Shown piece after piece: positions 5,716 to 6,288 of a DNA stretch of 6,288 bases. Position numbers and translations under genes: made by a program. Below the pieces are notes generated by a model, which saw only the letters and a list, made by a program, of their open reading frames with translations, was not told where the DNA came from and did no database searches. Every line of letters begins with the position of its first letter. The stretch's first letter is position 1. The stretch is from an uncultured Collinsella sp. (GTDB taxonomy: Bacteria > Actinomycetota > Coriobacteriia > Coriobacteriales > Coriobacteriaceae), in contig CALHWR010000154.1 of NCBI GenBank assembly GCA_938036665.1, positions 1 to 6,288 of the forward strand, given 5' to 3'.

Positions 5716-6288
5716 CTATCCCCTCTTCCTGGCGGCATCTGCGGCACGGCGCGCCAGAGCATCGGCGCGCGGAAGCCACGTATCCAGCAGCTCATCGCAC
5801 GCCGCCTCGAGCTCCTCGGCGCGGGCACGATCCTTCATAGACGTGGTGTTGGCGAAGAGTGTCAGGCTTGCGCCCTGCATGGCGGCGCGGCAGAATACGG
5901 CGCCGCACGCCACATCGGACAGCAGCTGTCGGGAGCCCTTGTCCGCCATGTCCTCGAGCAGCGCCAGCGCACGACCGCAGGCGTCCATAATGCGGTACGG
6001 TGGCATGGCCGCCACGTGCAACGCGTCCTGAATCGCCGCAGGTCGAGCCGGGTTCTCGCGCGGAATACCGTACGCAGCGGACACCTGGCCGTACGCACGA
6101 ACGTCCTCGGCGACCAGACCCACAAGTTCCTGTGCCAAATCATCCGCCTGGGCAAATGCGCGCGTCAGATCGTCTGCGCGATCGGAAAGCGCGGGATTGG
6201 TCGCCCCATAGCGAGCGACCATCCCGCATAACGAAGCGCCCAGCGCGCCCACAAAGGCGCTCGCGCTACCGCCGCCGGGAACCGGCTC
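5716..6288 (-). CDS. fchA: Methenyl-THF cyclohydrolase/cyclodeaminase (FchA, FTCD C-terminal family), partial
   Basis: The frame is open to the right edge; 190 residues plus the stop are visible, and by comparison with family members of roughly 200-210 residues only about 20 N-terminal residues are missing. The visible part opens with EPVPGGGSASAF followed by an alanine-rich helix (VGALGASLCGMVARY), the hallmark of the cyclodeaminase/cyclohydrolase domain. Later come LVAEDVRAYGQV (about 58-69) and SDVACGAVFCRAAMQGA (124-140), matching the conserved SD..G.A helix, and TLFANTTSMKD (143-153). All-helical and cytoplasmic. Members either release ammonia from formimino-THF during histidine breakdown or hydrolyse methenyl-THF to 10-formyl-THF. 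Coupling to folD favours the second. The ribosome site for folD lies inside its last codons. A GTG at 6252 is internal to the domain and is not the start. Confidence 0.9.
   Translation of the reverse strand, partial: EPVPGGGSASAFVGALGASLCGMVARYGATNPALSDRADDLTRAFAQADDLAQELVGLVAEDVRAYGQVSAAYGIPRENPARPAAIQDALHVAAMPPYRIMDACGRALALLEDMADKGSRQLLSDVACGAVFCRAAMQGASLTLFANTTSMKDRARAEELEAACDELLDTWLPRADALARRAADAARKRG

Noticed and set aside
5714..5779. Longer FolD start at 5779
   Set aside because: It would add 22 Arg/Cys-rich residues overlapping fchA and has no ribosome site; the ATG at 5713 has one and matches the family N-terminus.
4793..6031. Plus-strand open frame of 412 codons opposite folD and fchA
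   Set aside because: Low-complexity Arg/Ser/Ala-rich translation, antisense to two recognised genes.

Overview
The window looks chromosomal and comes from a high-GC, low-complexity-intergenic bacterium. It best fits a gut actinobacterium of the Coriobacteriia, probably Collinsella or a close relative. This is inferred from GC-rich codon use, strong AGGAG-type ribosome binding sites, and the gene families present; no 16S or other marker is in the window. Every gene I can support lies on the minus strand, so transcription runs from right to left.

Reading in the direction of transcription, the right end holds a one-carbon folate pair. The 3' part of a methenyl-THF cyclohydrolase/cyclodeaminase (fchA, cut by the window edge) is followed 2 bases later by folD. 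The FolD keeps its nucleotide-binding and folate-site sequences, but the catalytic lysine and partner glutamine needed for cyclohydrolase activity are replaced. The neighbouring FchA therefore probably supplies that step.

Next comes an AT-rich gap of about 365 bases (4494-4858). It contains a 230-bp element bounded by perfect 30-bp inverted repeats and, inside it, a hairpin that probably terminates the fchA-folD transcript. A family C69 dipeptidase gene (2970-4493) follows with its own strong terminator. Then comes a two-gene unit in which a small phasin-like protein (2405-2821) is translationally coupled to a membrane-anchored ABC1/UbiB/AarF-type kinase (633-2396), again ending in a hairpin.

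The left end holds a regulatory leader of about 320 bases: a sigma-70-like promoter, a cobalamin (B12) riboswitch aptamer closed by a perfect P1 helix, a structured expression region, and the first 55 codons of a secreted protein that runs off the window. A B12-controlled exported protein suggests B12 capture or a B12-sparing function, but the rest of that gene is not visible.

The three most interesting points are the FolD with a dismantled cyclohydrolase site next to fchA, the B12 riboswitch in front of an exported protein of unknown identity, and the 230-bp inverted-repeat element.
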